Assembly: GCA_028696435.1 (NCBI GenBank)
Contig: JAQVHC010000091.1
Location: 1-5,317 of the forward strand
Length of the DNA: 5,317 nucleotides
Source of the DNA: Actinomycetota bacterium
GTDB lineage: Bacteria; Actinomycetota; Humimicrobiia; Humimicrobiales; Humimicrobiaceae
Reading direction: 5' to 3'
Position 1 is the stretch's first letter. Every line of letters begins with the position of its first letter. Of this stretch, positions 1 to 5,317 are shown in pieces. Both the position numbers and the translations under genes were made by a program. Below the pieces are notes generated by a model. The model did no database searches and was not told the origin of the DNA. It saw nothing but the letters and a program-made list of their open reading frames with translations.

Positions 1-54
1 ATTGCCCTGTGGAAAACTTTATTATGGCAAATTGTATATTACTTTAACTGTTTT

Positions 55-702
55 ATGGAGACAATAAAAATTAACAATCTAAATGCAGCACTGGATACAA
101 CCGGTAAACCCCCGGATATAAAAAACATAGCCAGTTATTTATTGGATGGAAAGGTGGTAATCCTTCCTACTGCTACAATATATGGAATAAGCTGCAAATA
201 TGATAATAAGGCTGCAATAAAAAGGATATATGATATCAAGAAAAGAAATGCAGATATTCCTTTTATTATACTTATTTCCAGTATTGATGATTTAAAAATT
301 TTTACATCAAAAATTAATAAGACTGCTGAAAATATGATAAATAGATTCTGGAATATTAATAACCCTCAATCTCTTACTCTGGTTTTTGATAAGAAAAAAT
401 CGCTTAATAATTTCTTTACCGGCGGTATGGATACAGTTGCAGTAAGGATGGCAGAACTTAAATTTTTAAGAGACATAATAAATATCTGCGGTCCTATTAT
501 ATCAACAAGCGCTACTATTTCCGGGGAAAAAACATTCCCGAAAAAAGTTAGTGAAATACCGGCTGCAATCAGAAAGCAAGTTGACCTGATAGTAGAATGC
601 ACATCCAGCTTACCCGGAGGAGAGTCAACTATTATCAGCGTTGAAAAAGATATTCCTGTTCTCGTAAGAGAGGGAAAGGTAAAATTTAAAGATGTTTTAT
701 AA
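55..702 (+). CDS. tsaC: L-threonylcarbamoyladenylate synthase, TsaC/Sua5/YrdC family, single domain
   Basis: The family makes threonylcarbamoyl-AMP from threonine, bicarbonate and ATP in the cytoplasm, the first step of t6A37 formation on ANN-decoding tRNAs. The 215 residues match the YrdC domain in length and order: PTATIYG at 38-44, KKRNADIP at 62-69 (holding the KxR motif), FW plus SLTLVF at 98-111, VAVR at 128-131, TSATISGE at 151-158, GGESTII at 188-194 and VLVREG at 202-207. The C-terminal Sua5 domain is absent. The domain assignment is firm, but some residues deviate: the usual SAN of the SxN motif is SAT, the acidic residue of PT(E/D)T is Ala, and VRxP is VRMA. The ATG at 55 gives a normal N-terminal length, although it has no clear Shine-Dalgarno and the frame stays open to the window edge, so an earlier start is possible. 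It lies upstream of rpiB and glyA, a common bacterial gene order. Catalytic activity is inferred, not certain. Confidence 0.9.
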   Translation: METIKINNLNAALDTTGKPPDIKNIASYLLDGKVVILPTATIYGISCKYDNKAAIKRIYDIKKRNADIPFIILISSIDDLKIFTSKINKTAENMINRFWNINNPQSLTLVFDKKKSLNNFFTGGMDTVAVRMAELKFLRDIINICGPIISTSATISGEKTFPKKVSEIPAAIRKQVDLIVECTSSLPGGESTIISVEKDIPVLVREGKVKFKDVL

Positions 703-727
703 ATTTTTAATTGCACATAAGCAGTTT

Positions 728-756
728 TTAAAATATTATTAAATTTAATTTATAAT
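728..756 (+). promoter_or_regulatory. Putative sigma70-type promoter for rpiB-glyA
   Basis: A perfect -10 hexamer TATAAT at 751-756 lies 17 bp downstream of a 4/6 match to the -35 hexamer (TTAAAA, 728-733). Transcription would start near 763, leaving a leader of about 23 nt that contains the rpiB ribosome binding site. The gap after tsaC is very AT-rich, so a chance match is a real possibility. It suggests rpiB-glyA may be expressed separately from tsaC, though read-through from tsaC is equally possible because no terminator is seen. Confidence 0.45.
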
Positions 757-771
757 GGACTTTAAAGTAAT

Positions 772-776
772 GGAGG
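772..776 (+). promoter_or_regulatory. Ribosome binding site of rpiB
   Basis: GGAGG, a full Shine-Dalgarno core, ends 9 nt before the ATG at 786 and supports that start. It is much stronger than anything upstream of tsaC. Confidence 0.8.
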
Positions 777-785
777 ATAAAATCT

Positions 786-1247
786 ATGAATATTGTTATA
801 ACCTCAGACCACGCAGGCTTTAATTATAAGTCAAGCTTAATTAAAATTATAAAGTCAATGGGCCATAATATTATAGATGCAGGTACAGATAGCAATGAAA
901 GTGTTGATTATCCGGATTTTGCAGAAAAAGCTTCTGAGTATATAACCAGCGGGGAGGCAGATATAGGAATATTTATATGTGGCTCCGGGATTGGTATGAG
1001 TATAGCAGCAAATAAAATAAAGGGGATACGTGCTGCTGTTTGCTGGAGTGTTGAAAGTGCAAAAGTTGCAAGAGACCATAACTGCGCAAATGTATTATGT
1101 ATGGGAGAGAGATTTTTATTATTAAATGAATGCATACAGATAACTAAAGCATTTATAAACACTCCTCCGGGCACTGAAGAGCGCCATCTCAGAAGAGTCA
1201 ATAAAATAACTAAAATCGAAGAAAGGAATTTTATTTGTAATGATTAA
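786..1247 (+). CDS. rpiB: Ribose-5-phosphate isomerase B (RpiB/LacAB family)
   Basis: RpiB interconverts ribose 5-phosphate and ribulose 5-phosphate in the non-oxidative pentose phosphate pathway in the cytosol. The 153 residues cover the whole family fold. The N-terminal strand is followed by SDHAG (7-11), VDYPDFA (40-46) and CGSGIGMSIAANK (65-77), where Cys65 is the expected catalytic base and the following loop stabilises the enediolate. HN at 98-99 and RHLRR at 133-137 supply the expected ring-opening histidine and the phosphate-binding arginines. The family's usual HN(D/N)AN segment reads HNCAN here, one of six cysteines in the protein. The start is set by a strong Shine-Dalgarno. The last codons overlap the glyA start by 8 bp. 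Allose-6-phosphate or galactose-6-phosphate isomerase belong to the same superfamily, but the C65/H98 pattern and the glyA linkage favour RpiB. Confidence 0.95.
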   Translation: MNIVITSDHAGFNYKSSLIKIIKSMGHNIIDAGTDSNESVDYPDFAEKASEYITSGEADIGIFICGSGIGMSIAANKIKGIRAAVCWSVESAKVARDHNCANVLCMGERFLLLNECIQITKAFINTPPGTEERHLRRVNKITKIEERNFICND

Positions 1248-2508
1248 CTCAAAAAAACATGAAAACCACACTCTAAGCACAGAGGAAGATATCGAGATTA
1301 AAAAAATCATAAAAAAAGAAATAGAAAGGCAAAAAAGTCAGATTATTCTTATAGCTTCTGAAAATTTCACTTCGCGCGAAGTTATTAGAACAATGGGCTC
1401 ACCGCTTACCAATAAATATGCAGAGGGTTATCCCGGACAGAGATATTATGCAGGTTGTGAAAATGTTGATGAGGTTGAGCAGCTGGCAATGGATAGAGCA
1501 AATAAGCTTTTTGATTCTGAATATTGCAATGTACAGCCTCACAGTGGTGTAAGCGCAAATCTCGCTGTTTTTCTGGGCGTTCTTAATTGTGGAGATAAAA
1601 TCCTCAGCATGAATTTAAGGGATGGAGGACATCTTTCACATGGTCATAAGCAAAACCTGAGCGGCAGATATTATGATATACATACATATACAGTAAATCC
1701 TGAAACAGAAATGCTTGATTATGAAAACATTCAAAAAATTGCCAGAGAAGTTCGACCAAAACTTATTATCGCAGGAGCAAGTTCTTATTCCCGGATAATT
1801 GATTTTAATAAATTCAGAGAGATTGCTGATGAAGTAGGTGCATATTTTATGGCTGACACAGCACATATTGCCGGACTTATGGTAAGTGGCTATCATCCAA
1901 CTTCTATAGGAGTGGCAGATTTTACAACAGCAACCACCCATAAAACTTTAAGAGGACCAAGAGGTGGTCTTATCTTTGCCGATAAAAAATATGCTGACCT
2001 TATTGATAGGTCAGTCTTTCCTGGTGTTCAGGGCGGTCCGCTCATGCATGTAATTGCAGCCAAAGCAGTGGCTTTTAGAGAAGCCCTGCAGGATTCTTTT
2101 AAAGATTACAGCAGGCGCATAATAGAAAATTCAAAGGCACTATGTGAATACATGAAAAATGATGGTTTTAGAATAGTATCAGGTGGAACAGATAATCATC
2201 TGTTTCTAATAGATCTGACCAGTAAAAATTTAACAGGTTCTGAAGCAGTAGATGCATTGACTTCTGTGGGGATTATAGTTAATAAAAATGTAATACCTTT
2301 TGACAAACTGAGACCAACAATAGCCAGTGGTATAAGAATAGGTACACCTGCAGTCACCACACAGGGAATGGGAAAAGAAGAGATGTATATAATCGGTGAG
2401 CTGATTTCATCTACCCTTAAAAACAGGAATAATAATACAAAACTAAAAGAAATAGCTAAAAAAGTAAGAAGCCTTGCTGGAGATTTCCCTGTTTATACAA
2501 CAGACTGA
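1240..2508 (+). CDS. glyA: Serine hydroxymethyltransferase (PLP-dependent, fold type I)
   Basis: GlyA transfers the hydroxymethyl group of serine to tetrahydrofolate, giving glycine and 5,10-methylene-THF, the main one-carbon source for purines, thymidylate and methionine. The 422 residues match the family length. Visible landmarks are IASENF (38-43), NKYAEGYPGQRYYAG (58-72), the PLP-contacting ADTAHIAG (205-212), the Schiff-base lysine Lys235 in TTHKTLRGPRGG (232-243), FPGVQGGP (260-267), NKNVIPFD (348-355) and SGIRIGTPAVTT (363-374). The C-terminus ends on the family's FPVY. Some normally conserved stretches differ: LRDGGHLSHGHKQNLSG replaces the usual HGGHLTHG...NFSG, and SGYHPTSIGVAD replaces the usual GLHPSPVPYAD. 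The ATG lies within rpiB. A GAAAGGA stretch sits about 12 nt upstream, a long spacing that fits translational coupling. The final nine codons and the stop are duplicated downstream. Confidence 0.97.
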   Translation: MINSKKHENHTLSTEEDIEIKKIIKKEIERQKSQIILIASENFTSREVIRTMGSPLTNKYAEGYPGQRYYAGCENVDEVEQLAMDRANKLFDSEYCNVQPHSGVSANLAVFLGVLNCGDKILSMNLRDGGHLSHGHKQNLSGRYYDIHTYTVNPETEMLDYENIQKIAREVRPKLIIAGASSYSRIIDFNKFREIADEVGAYFMADTAHIAGLMVSGYHPTSIGVADFTTATTHKTLRGPRGGLIFADKKYADLIDRSVFPGVQGGPLMHVIAAKAVAFREALQDSFKDYSRRIIENSKALCEYMKNDGFRIVSGGTDNHLFLIDLTSKNLTGSEAVDALTSVGIIVNKNVIPFDKLRPTIASGIRIGTPAVTTQGMGKEEMYIIGELISSTLKNRNNNTKLKEIAKKVRSLAGDFPVYTTD

Positions 2509-2511
2509 AAG
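2482..2511 (+). repeat. 30-bp direct repeat, copy 1 (glyA 3' end)
   Basis: This copy begins with GATTTCCCTG and ends with GACTGAAAG. It covers the last glyA codons (DFPVYTTD), the stop codon and 3 bp beyond. It matches copy 2 at 29 of 30 positions, with C at 2501 against A at 2569. Similarity stops at both edges, so the event was not a simple 68-bp tandem duplication. Because FPVY is a conserved SHMT terminus, this copy is presumably the original. Confidence 0.9.
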
Positions 2512-2534
2512 AATTCCAGTGCAACAAAATTATC

Positions 2535-2562
2535 AAACATTGAAAGCGGGATTTCCCTGTTT
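2535..2562 (-). terminator. Weak hairpin between convergent genes, possible inefficient terminator
   Basis: AAACA (2535-2539) pairs with TGTTT (2558-2562), and GAAA (2542-2545) pairs with TTTC (2552-2555). A 2x2 internal loop separates the stems and the loop is 6 nt. On the - strand the hairpin lies just past the subunit D stop and is followed by GATAATTTTG, a poor U-tract. On the + strand nothing U-rich follows. The stem is short and AU-rich, so termination is speculative. The right arm lies in the second repeat copy. Confidence 0.25.
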
Positions 2563-2579
2563 ATACAAAAGACTGAAAG
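2550..2579 (+). repeat. 30-bp direct repeat, copy 2 (displaced glyA 3' end)
   Basis: This is a near-identical copy of the glyA terminus in non-coding DNA, 68 bp after copy 1. Read in the matching frame it would encode DFPVYTKD followed by a stop. The codon two positions before its cgg is TGA, so it does not continue an open frame from upstream. It ends one base before the stop codon of the opposing subunit D gene and fills nearly half of the 72-bp intergenic gap. Confidence 0.9.
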
Positions 2580-2580
2580 T

Positions 2581-3201
2581 TCAGCGATTCTTTACAATTT
2601 CCTTAACCCTCATAAGCCTTACCATATTTGAGCGTTCGTTTTCATCAAGCTTCATGGTTATGAACTTTATAGTCTCTATTATGTCAGGTATTAATTTATA
2701 TTCCAGAGCATTCACTCTTCTTCTTGTTTCCTCAATTTCCATTGCCAGAAGCTGTAGCATTTTCTCCTTTTCAGCAAGTTTAAGAAGATTTTCCAGAAAC
2801 TTTTCAAAACTTTTAAGAGCAATGTCCATTTCCCCTGATGTATTTATATAACCATATGGAATAATATCCCCGCTTATTTCCATTGTGTATTCGGGAACAT
2901 AAACACTCATAATATTTCTTTTACTGACAGAAACTGACACATTTTTTGAAGACATCAGCAGTTCCTGTTCTGTCTGACGTGAACCTGCAGAAGCTCTTGC
3001 CAGTATGAATCTTTCAACTATAGATTGAAATTCTTTTTCTATTGAAAAGCGAAGTTCCCTGACTTCTTCGATTATTCCAAGCCACTGCCTCATAAGCTCA
3101 TCTCTTTTATCTTTAAGAAGCTTATGTCCTCTACGGGCAAGAGCAAGCCTTGTCCTCAATCTGGTGAGCTCCATTCTTGTAGGATTTACATCTAAAAGCA
3201 T
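2581..3201 (-). CDS. atpD: V/A-type ATP synthase subunit D (central rotor shaft)
   Basis: Subunit D (NtpD in enterococci) forms the long coiled-coil shaft inside the A3B3 head and couples ATP turnover to rotation of the membrane ring. The 206 residues have the family's two-helix layout. The N-terminal helix carries NPTRMELTRL (6-15) and ARRGHKLLKDKRDELM (23-38). The less conserved middle includes VSVSVSKRN. The C-terminal helix carries EIEETRRRVNALEY and then KFITMKLDENERSNMVRLM. The length is typical. The ATG follows the subunit B stop by 3 nt and has AAGG 8 nt upstream (3210-3213), within the last B codons, so translation is probably coupled to B. No further ATPase gene follows. D is the last gene of the operon here, facing glyA head-on. 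The name must not be confused with F-type atpD (beta). Confidence 0.97.
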   Translation of the reverse strand: MLLDVNPTRMELTRLRTRLALARRGHKLLKDKRDELMRQWLGIIEEVRELRFSIEKEFQSIVERFILARASAGSRQTEQELLMSSKNVSVSVSKRNIMSVYVPEYTMEISGDIIPYGYINTSGEMDIALKSFEKFLENLLKLAEKEKMLQLLAMEIEETRRRVNALEYKLIPDIIETIKFITMKLDENERSNMVRLMRVKEIVKNR

Positions 3202-3204
3202 TAG

Positions 3205-4605
3205 CTAAACCTTACTGCCTTCTTCTTCTTTTTTGAATTTTTTAAGATACTTATCCAGGAATTCAACTCTTATTCTTTTTAGTTCTTCTCTCGGGAGCAT
3301 GCTTAAAAGCTTCCACCCTAAATTAAGTGTCTGGTCTATTGTCCTGTTTTCATATTCATCCTGGGAAACATATTCTTCTTCAAATTCTCCTGCAAATCGC
3401 AAATACAGCTTATCCATATCAGTCAATGCTGCTTCTCCCAGAATTACTGCCAGTTCTTCTACCTCTTTACCCCTCGCGTATGCTGCATAAAGTTGATTAA
3501 ATAAATCTGCATGGTCCTCTCTTGTTTTTCCCTGTCCTATACCTTTATCTTTAAGCCTGGAAAGTGATGGTAACACATCGATCGGGGGAGAAATTTTTTT
3601 CTTATAAAGCGACCTCGACAATATAATCTGACCTTCCGTTATATATCCTGTAAGATCAGGAATCGGGTGAGTTTTATCATCTTCAGGCATTGTAAGTATG
3701 GGAATCTGTGTTATCGAACCTTTCTTTTTTCTGATTCTCCCTGCCCTTTCATAAATAGTTGCAAGGTCAGTATATAAATACCCCGGGTAGCCCCTTCTTC
3801 CAGGAATCTCTTTCCTTGCAGCTGAAACTTCCTTTAACGCTTCACAATAATTGGTCATATCGGTCAGTATCACCAGCACATGCATATCTTTTTTAAAAGC
3901 AAGATATTCAGCAATGGTAAGACCTACTCTCGGTGCAGCAATTCTCTCAATCGCAGGGTCATCAGCAAGATTTAAGACAAGGACTGCTCTGCTTATTGCA
4001 CCGGTCTTTCTGAAGTCATCTATAAAATATTCAGACTCTTCAAATGTAATTCCAATTGCAACAAAAACTACAGCAAATTCCTCTTTATCTGTAAGAACTG
4101 TAGATTGTCTTGCTATCTGGGCAGCAAGCCGATTGTGGGGCAGGCCAGCGCCTGAAAACACCGGTAGCTTCTGCCCTCTTACAAGTGTATTCAGGCCATC
4201 TATTGAAGATATGCCTGTCTGAATGAATTCATTGGGATAATCTCTTGCATATGGATTTATAGGTGCTCCGTTTATGTCTCTGCTTTCTTCCGGAATAATT
4301 ATATCTCTCTCAGTTTTAGGTTTTCCGAGGCCTGTAAAAACTTTACCAAGGATATCATCAGAAAGATAAATATGAGTGCCTCTTCCTAAAAACCGTACTC
4401 TGGTATTTTGAGAATCTATTCCGGATGTTCCTTCAAATACCTGTACAAGAGCATTATCACCCTCAACTTCAAGCACTCTGCCATTTCTTATGCTTCCATC
4501 ACTGAGTTTTATATTGACCATTTCCTCATATTTAACACCCTCTACGCCCTCTACAAGGAGCAGAGGACCGGAAATGCTCTTAATGCTGCGGTATTCTTTT
4601 AACAT
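3205..4605 (-). CDS. atpB: V/A-type ATP synthase subunit B (non-catalytic head subunit)
   Basis: Subunit B (NtpB) alternates with A in the cytoplasmic hexamer and completes the nucleotide sites without being catalytic. The 466 residues hold an N-terminal beta-barrel (about 1-75, starting SIKSISGPLLLVEGVEGV), then the RecA-like domain. Where a catalytic subunit has a P-loop, this one has SGAGLPHN (151-158), the expected degenerate form of B. VLVILTDMTNYCEAL (243-257) and GRRGYPGYLYTDLATIYERAGR (269-290) follow, then PPIDVLPSLSR (340-350), the alpha/beta-family signature. Arg350 is the likely arginine finger reaching into the A site. A helical C-terminal domain ends in a lysine/glutamate-rich tail. 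The ATG lies 2 bp after the A stop with GAGGAG 5 nt upstream. There are no frameshifts. Confidence 0.98.
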   Translation of the reverse strand: MLKEYRSIKSISGPLLLVEGVEGVKYEEMVNIKLSDGSIRNGRVLEVEGDNALVQVFEGTSGIDSQNTRVRFLGRGTHIYLSDDILGKVFTGLGKPKTERDIIIPEESRDINGAPINPYARDYPNEFIQTGISSIDGLNTLVRGQKLPVFSGAGLPHNRLAAQIARQSTVLTDKEEFAVVFVAIGITFEESEYFIDDFRKTGAISRAVLVLNLADDPAIERIAAPRVGLTIAEYLAFKKDMHVLVILTDMTNYCEALKEVSAARKEIPGRRGYPGYLYTDLATIYERAGRIRKKKGSITQIPILTMPEDDKTHPIPDLTGYITEGQIILSRSLYKKKISPPIDVLPSLSRLKDKGIGQGKTREDHADLFNQLYAAYARGKEVEELAVILGEAALTDMDKLYLRFAGEFEEEYVSQDEYENRTIDQTLNLGWKLLSMLPREELKRIRVEFLDKYLKKFKKEEEGSKV

Positions 4606-4607
4606 CT

Positions 4608-5317
4608 TTACTCCTCTGTCATTGAAGATAATTCTTTATCTATATCTTCTTTTATTCTATCAATTTCATCTATATCTTTATCTTTTACATATTTCATTCT
4701 GGCTATTTTATCTTTAACCTTCATGTTTTCAATGTCCCTAATATCAACATTCATCTTCAAATATCTGTCAGCCTGATTATAGAAATAAATTATCACACTC
4801 ATCATCTTATATTGTTTCTCCACTGAAGAATATGTATCTATCTCATGATAGGCAATCTGGTGCAGAAAGTCTTCCCTTATCATCCTTGCCGTAAGGAGAA
4901 TCAGCCTGTCCTGGCCTGAGAGCGCATCAATACCCACCAGTCGCACAATTTCTTCCAGCTCGGATTCTTTTTCAAGAATTTTCATAGCCTCTGCACGCAG
5001 GTCAAAATAATCCTCATGAACTTTTTCTGTGATATAGTCTCTTATATTCTCAATATAGAGAGAATAGGAATTCAGCCATGATATTGCCGGAAATTGTCTG
5101 CTGTATGCAAGGTGAGCCTCAAGAGACCAGAAGACTTTTACTACCCGTAGCGTTGCCTGCACTACAGGGTCGGACAGATCTCCTCCTGGTGGTGATACTG
5201 CTCCAATAACGGATAGAGCGCCTTTTCTCTGTTCTCCAGTAGTAGTAAGACAATTTACCATTCCTGCTCTCTCATAAAAAGAAGCAAGCCTTGCACCAAG
5301 ATATGCTGGATATCCTT
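4608..5317 (-). CDS. atpA: V/A-type ATP synthase subunit A, C-terminal part (cut by window edge)
   Basis: Subunit A (NtpA) is the catalytic, ATP-binding subunit of the head. Only the last 235 codons are visible, roughly 40% of the usual length of about 580-600 residues. The frame runs open to the window edge. The visible protein opens with GYPAYLGARLASFYERAG, typical of A, continues with IGAVSPPGGDLSDPV and LRVVKVFWSLEAHLA, then FPAISWLNSYSLY and a helical C-terminal domain ending in a charged tail (KDKDIDEIDRIKEDIDKEL). The P-loop and the A-specific non-homologous insert lie off the window. The ATG at 5259-5261 is an internal methionine, not the start. One oddity: the signature P-S-(I/V)-N-W reads P-A-I-S-W, with Ser for the usual Asn. 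The stop overlaps the ribosome binding site of subunit B. Confidence 0.97.
   Translation of the reverse strand, partial: GYPAYLGARLASFYERAGMVNCLTTTGEQRKGALSVIGAVSPPGGDLSDPVVQATLRVVKVFWSLEAHLAYSRQFPAISWLNSYSLYIENIRDYITEKVHEDYFDLRAEAMKILEKESELEEIVRLVGIDALSGQDRLILLTARMIREDFLHQIAYHEIDTYSSVEKQYKMMSVIIYFYNQADRYLKMNVDIRDIENMKVKDKIARMKYVKDKDIDEIDRIKEDIDKELSSMTEE
4611..4616 (-). promoter_or_regulatory. Ribosome binding site of subunit B, inside the subunit A 3' end
   Basis: On the - strand GAGGAG, the last two Glu codons of subunit A, lies 5 nt before the subunit B ATG. The A stop codon sits between the two. Ribosomes finishing A would sit on this site, which favours coupled and roughly matched synthesis of A and B, as a 3:3 head requires. 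Confidence 0.75.

Noticed and set aside
366..716. Antisense open frames across tsaC, rpiB and glyA, including 1636-1941 and 908-1201 on the - strand.
   Set aside because: They are opposite well-supported genes and have low-complexity compositions rich in Ile, Ser and Cys, with no motif.
2482..2579. Repeat-spacer-repeat geometry (30 bp, 38 bp, 30 bp), with repeats ending in CTGAAAG, resembles a minimal CRISPR unit.
   Set aside because: Copy 1 encodes the conserved FPVY C-terminus of GlyA, there are only two copies, no cas gene or leader is present, and the repeat has no internal palindrome. A duplicated gene end explains it better.
2474..2851. A + strand frame of 125 codons beginning in the glyA tail, crossing the gap and running into subunit D.
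   Set aside because: It begins inside glyA in another frame and most of it is the complement of subunit D. No independent start signal or motif is seen.
3355..3490. Other-frame open reading frames inside the ATPase genes (for example + strand 3233-3490, 3851-4222 and 4490-4717).
   Set aside because: They lie antisense to strongly conserved ATPase subunits, match no family I recognise and have no convincing ribosome binding sites, so they are shadows.
4132..4155. Subunit B lacks a Walker A motif (SGAGLPHN instead of GxxxxGK(T/S)), which could look like gene decay.
   Set aside because: A degenerate P-loop is the normal state of the non-catalytic B subunit, and the rest of the protein is intact.
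4608..5261. A short stand-alone gene starting at the ATG at 5261.
   Set aside because: Conserved subunit A sequence continues in frame upstream of this methionine to the window edge, so it is internal to a truncated gene.

Overview
The window is ordinary chromosomal core DNA from an AT-rich, probably anaerobic bacterium. Three genes for central metabolism and tRNA modification on the + strand converge on the 3' end of a V/A-type ATPase operon on the - strand. A bacterial host is suggested by the tsaC-rpiB-glyA order, good Shine-Dalgarno sequences, very short intergenic gaps and low-GC codon use. V/A-type ATPases occur in clostridia, enterococci, spirochaetes, Thermotogae and several uncultured anaerobic lineages, as well as in archaea. 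The sequence alone does not let me name the phylum.

Left block (about 1-2508, + strand). First comes a single-domain threonylcarbamoyl-AMP synthase (TsaC/Sua5/YrdC family, 55-702), which acts in t6A modification of tRNA. An 83-bp gap with a plausible sigma70-type promoter follows, then ribose-5-phosphate isomerase B (786-1247). Serine hydroxymethyltransferase (1240-2508) starts inside the last codons of rpiB, so the two are probably translationally coupled.

Junction (2509-2580). The two convergent blocks are only 72 bp apart. The last 27 coding bases of glyA plus 3 bp are repeated almost perfectly (29 of 30) 68 bp downstream. The second copy ends one base before the stop codon of the opposing gene. 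There is no strong intrinsic terminator, only a weak hairpin whose right arm lies in the second repeat copy.

Right block (2581-5317, - strand). Reading leftwards, the genes are the C-terminal part of catalytic subunit A (cut by the window edge), the complete non-catalytic subunit B and the complete central-stalk subunit D. They are separated by 2 and 3 bp and form the 3' end of a V/A-ATPase operon. Together they specify most of the rotary catalytic head and shaft. The membrane ring, stator and peripheral-stalk genes would lie beyond the right edge, so the window cannot show whether the enzyme pumps H+ or Na+.

I see no mobile element, CRISPR array, RNA gene or undescribed multi-gene system. 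The points most worth a second look are the duplicated glyA 3' end and the altered active-site residues of the TsaC-family protein.
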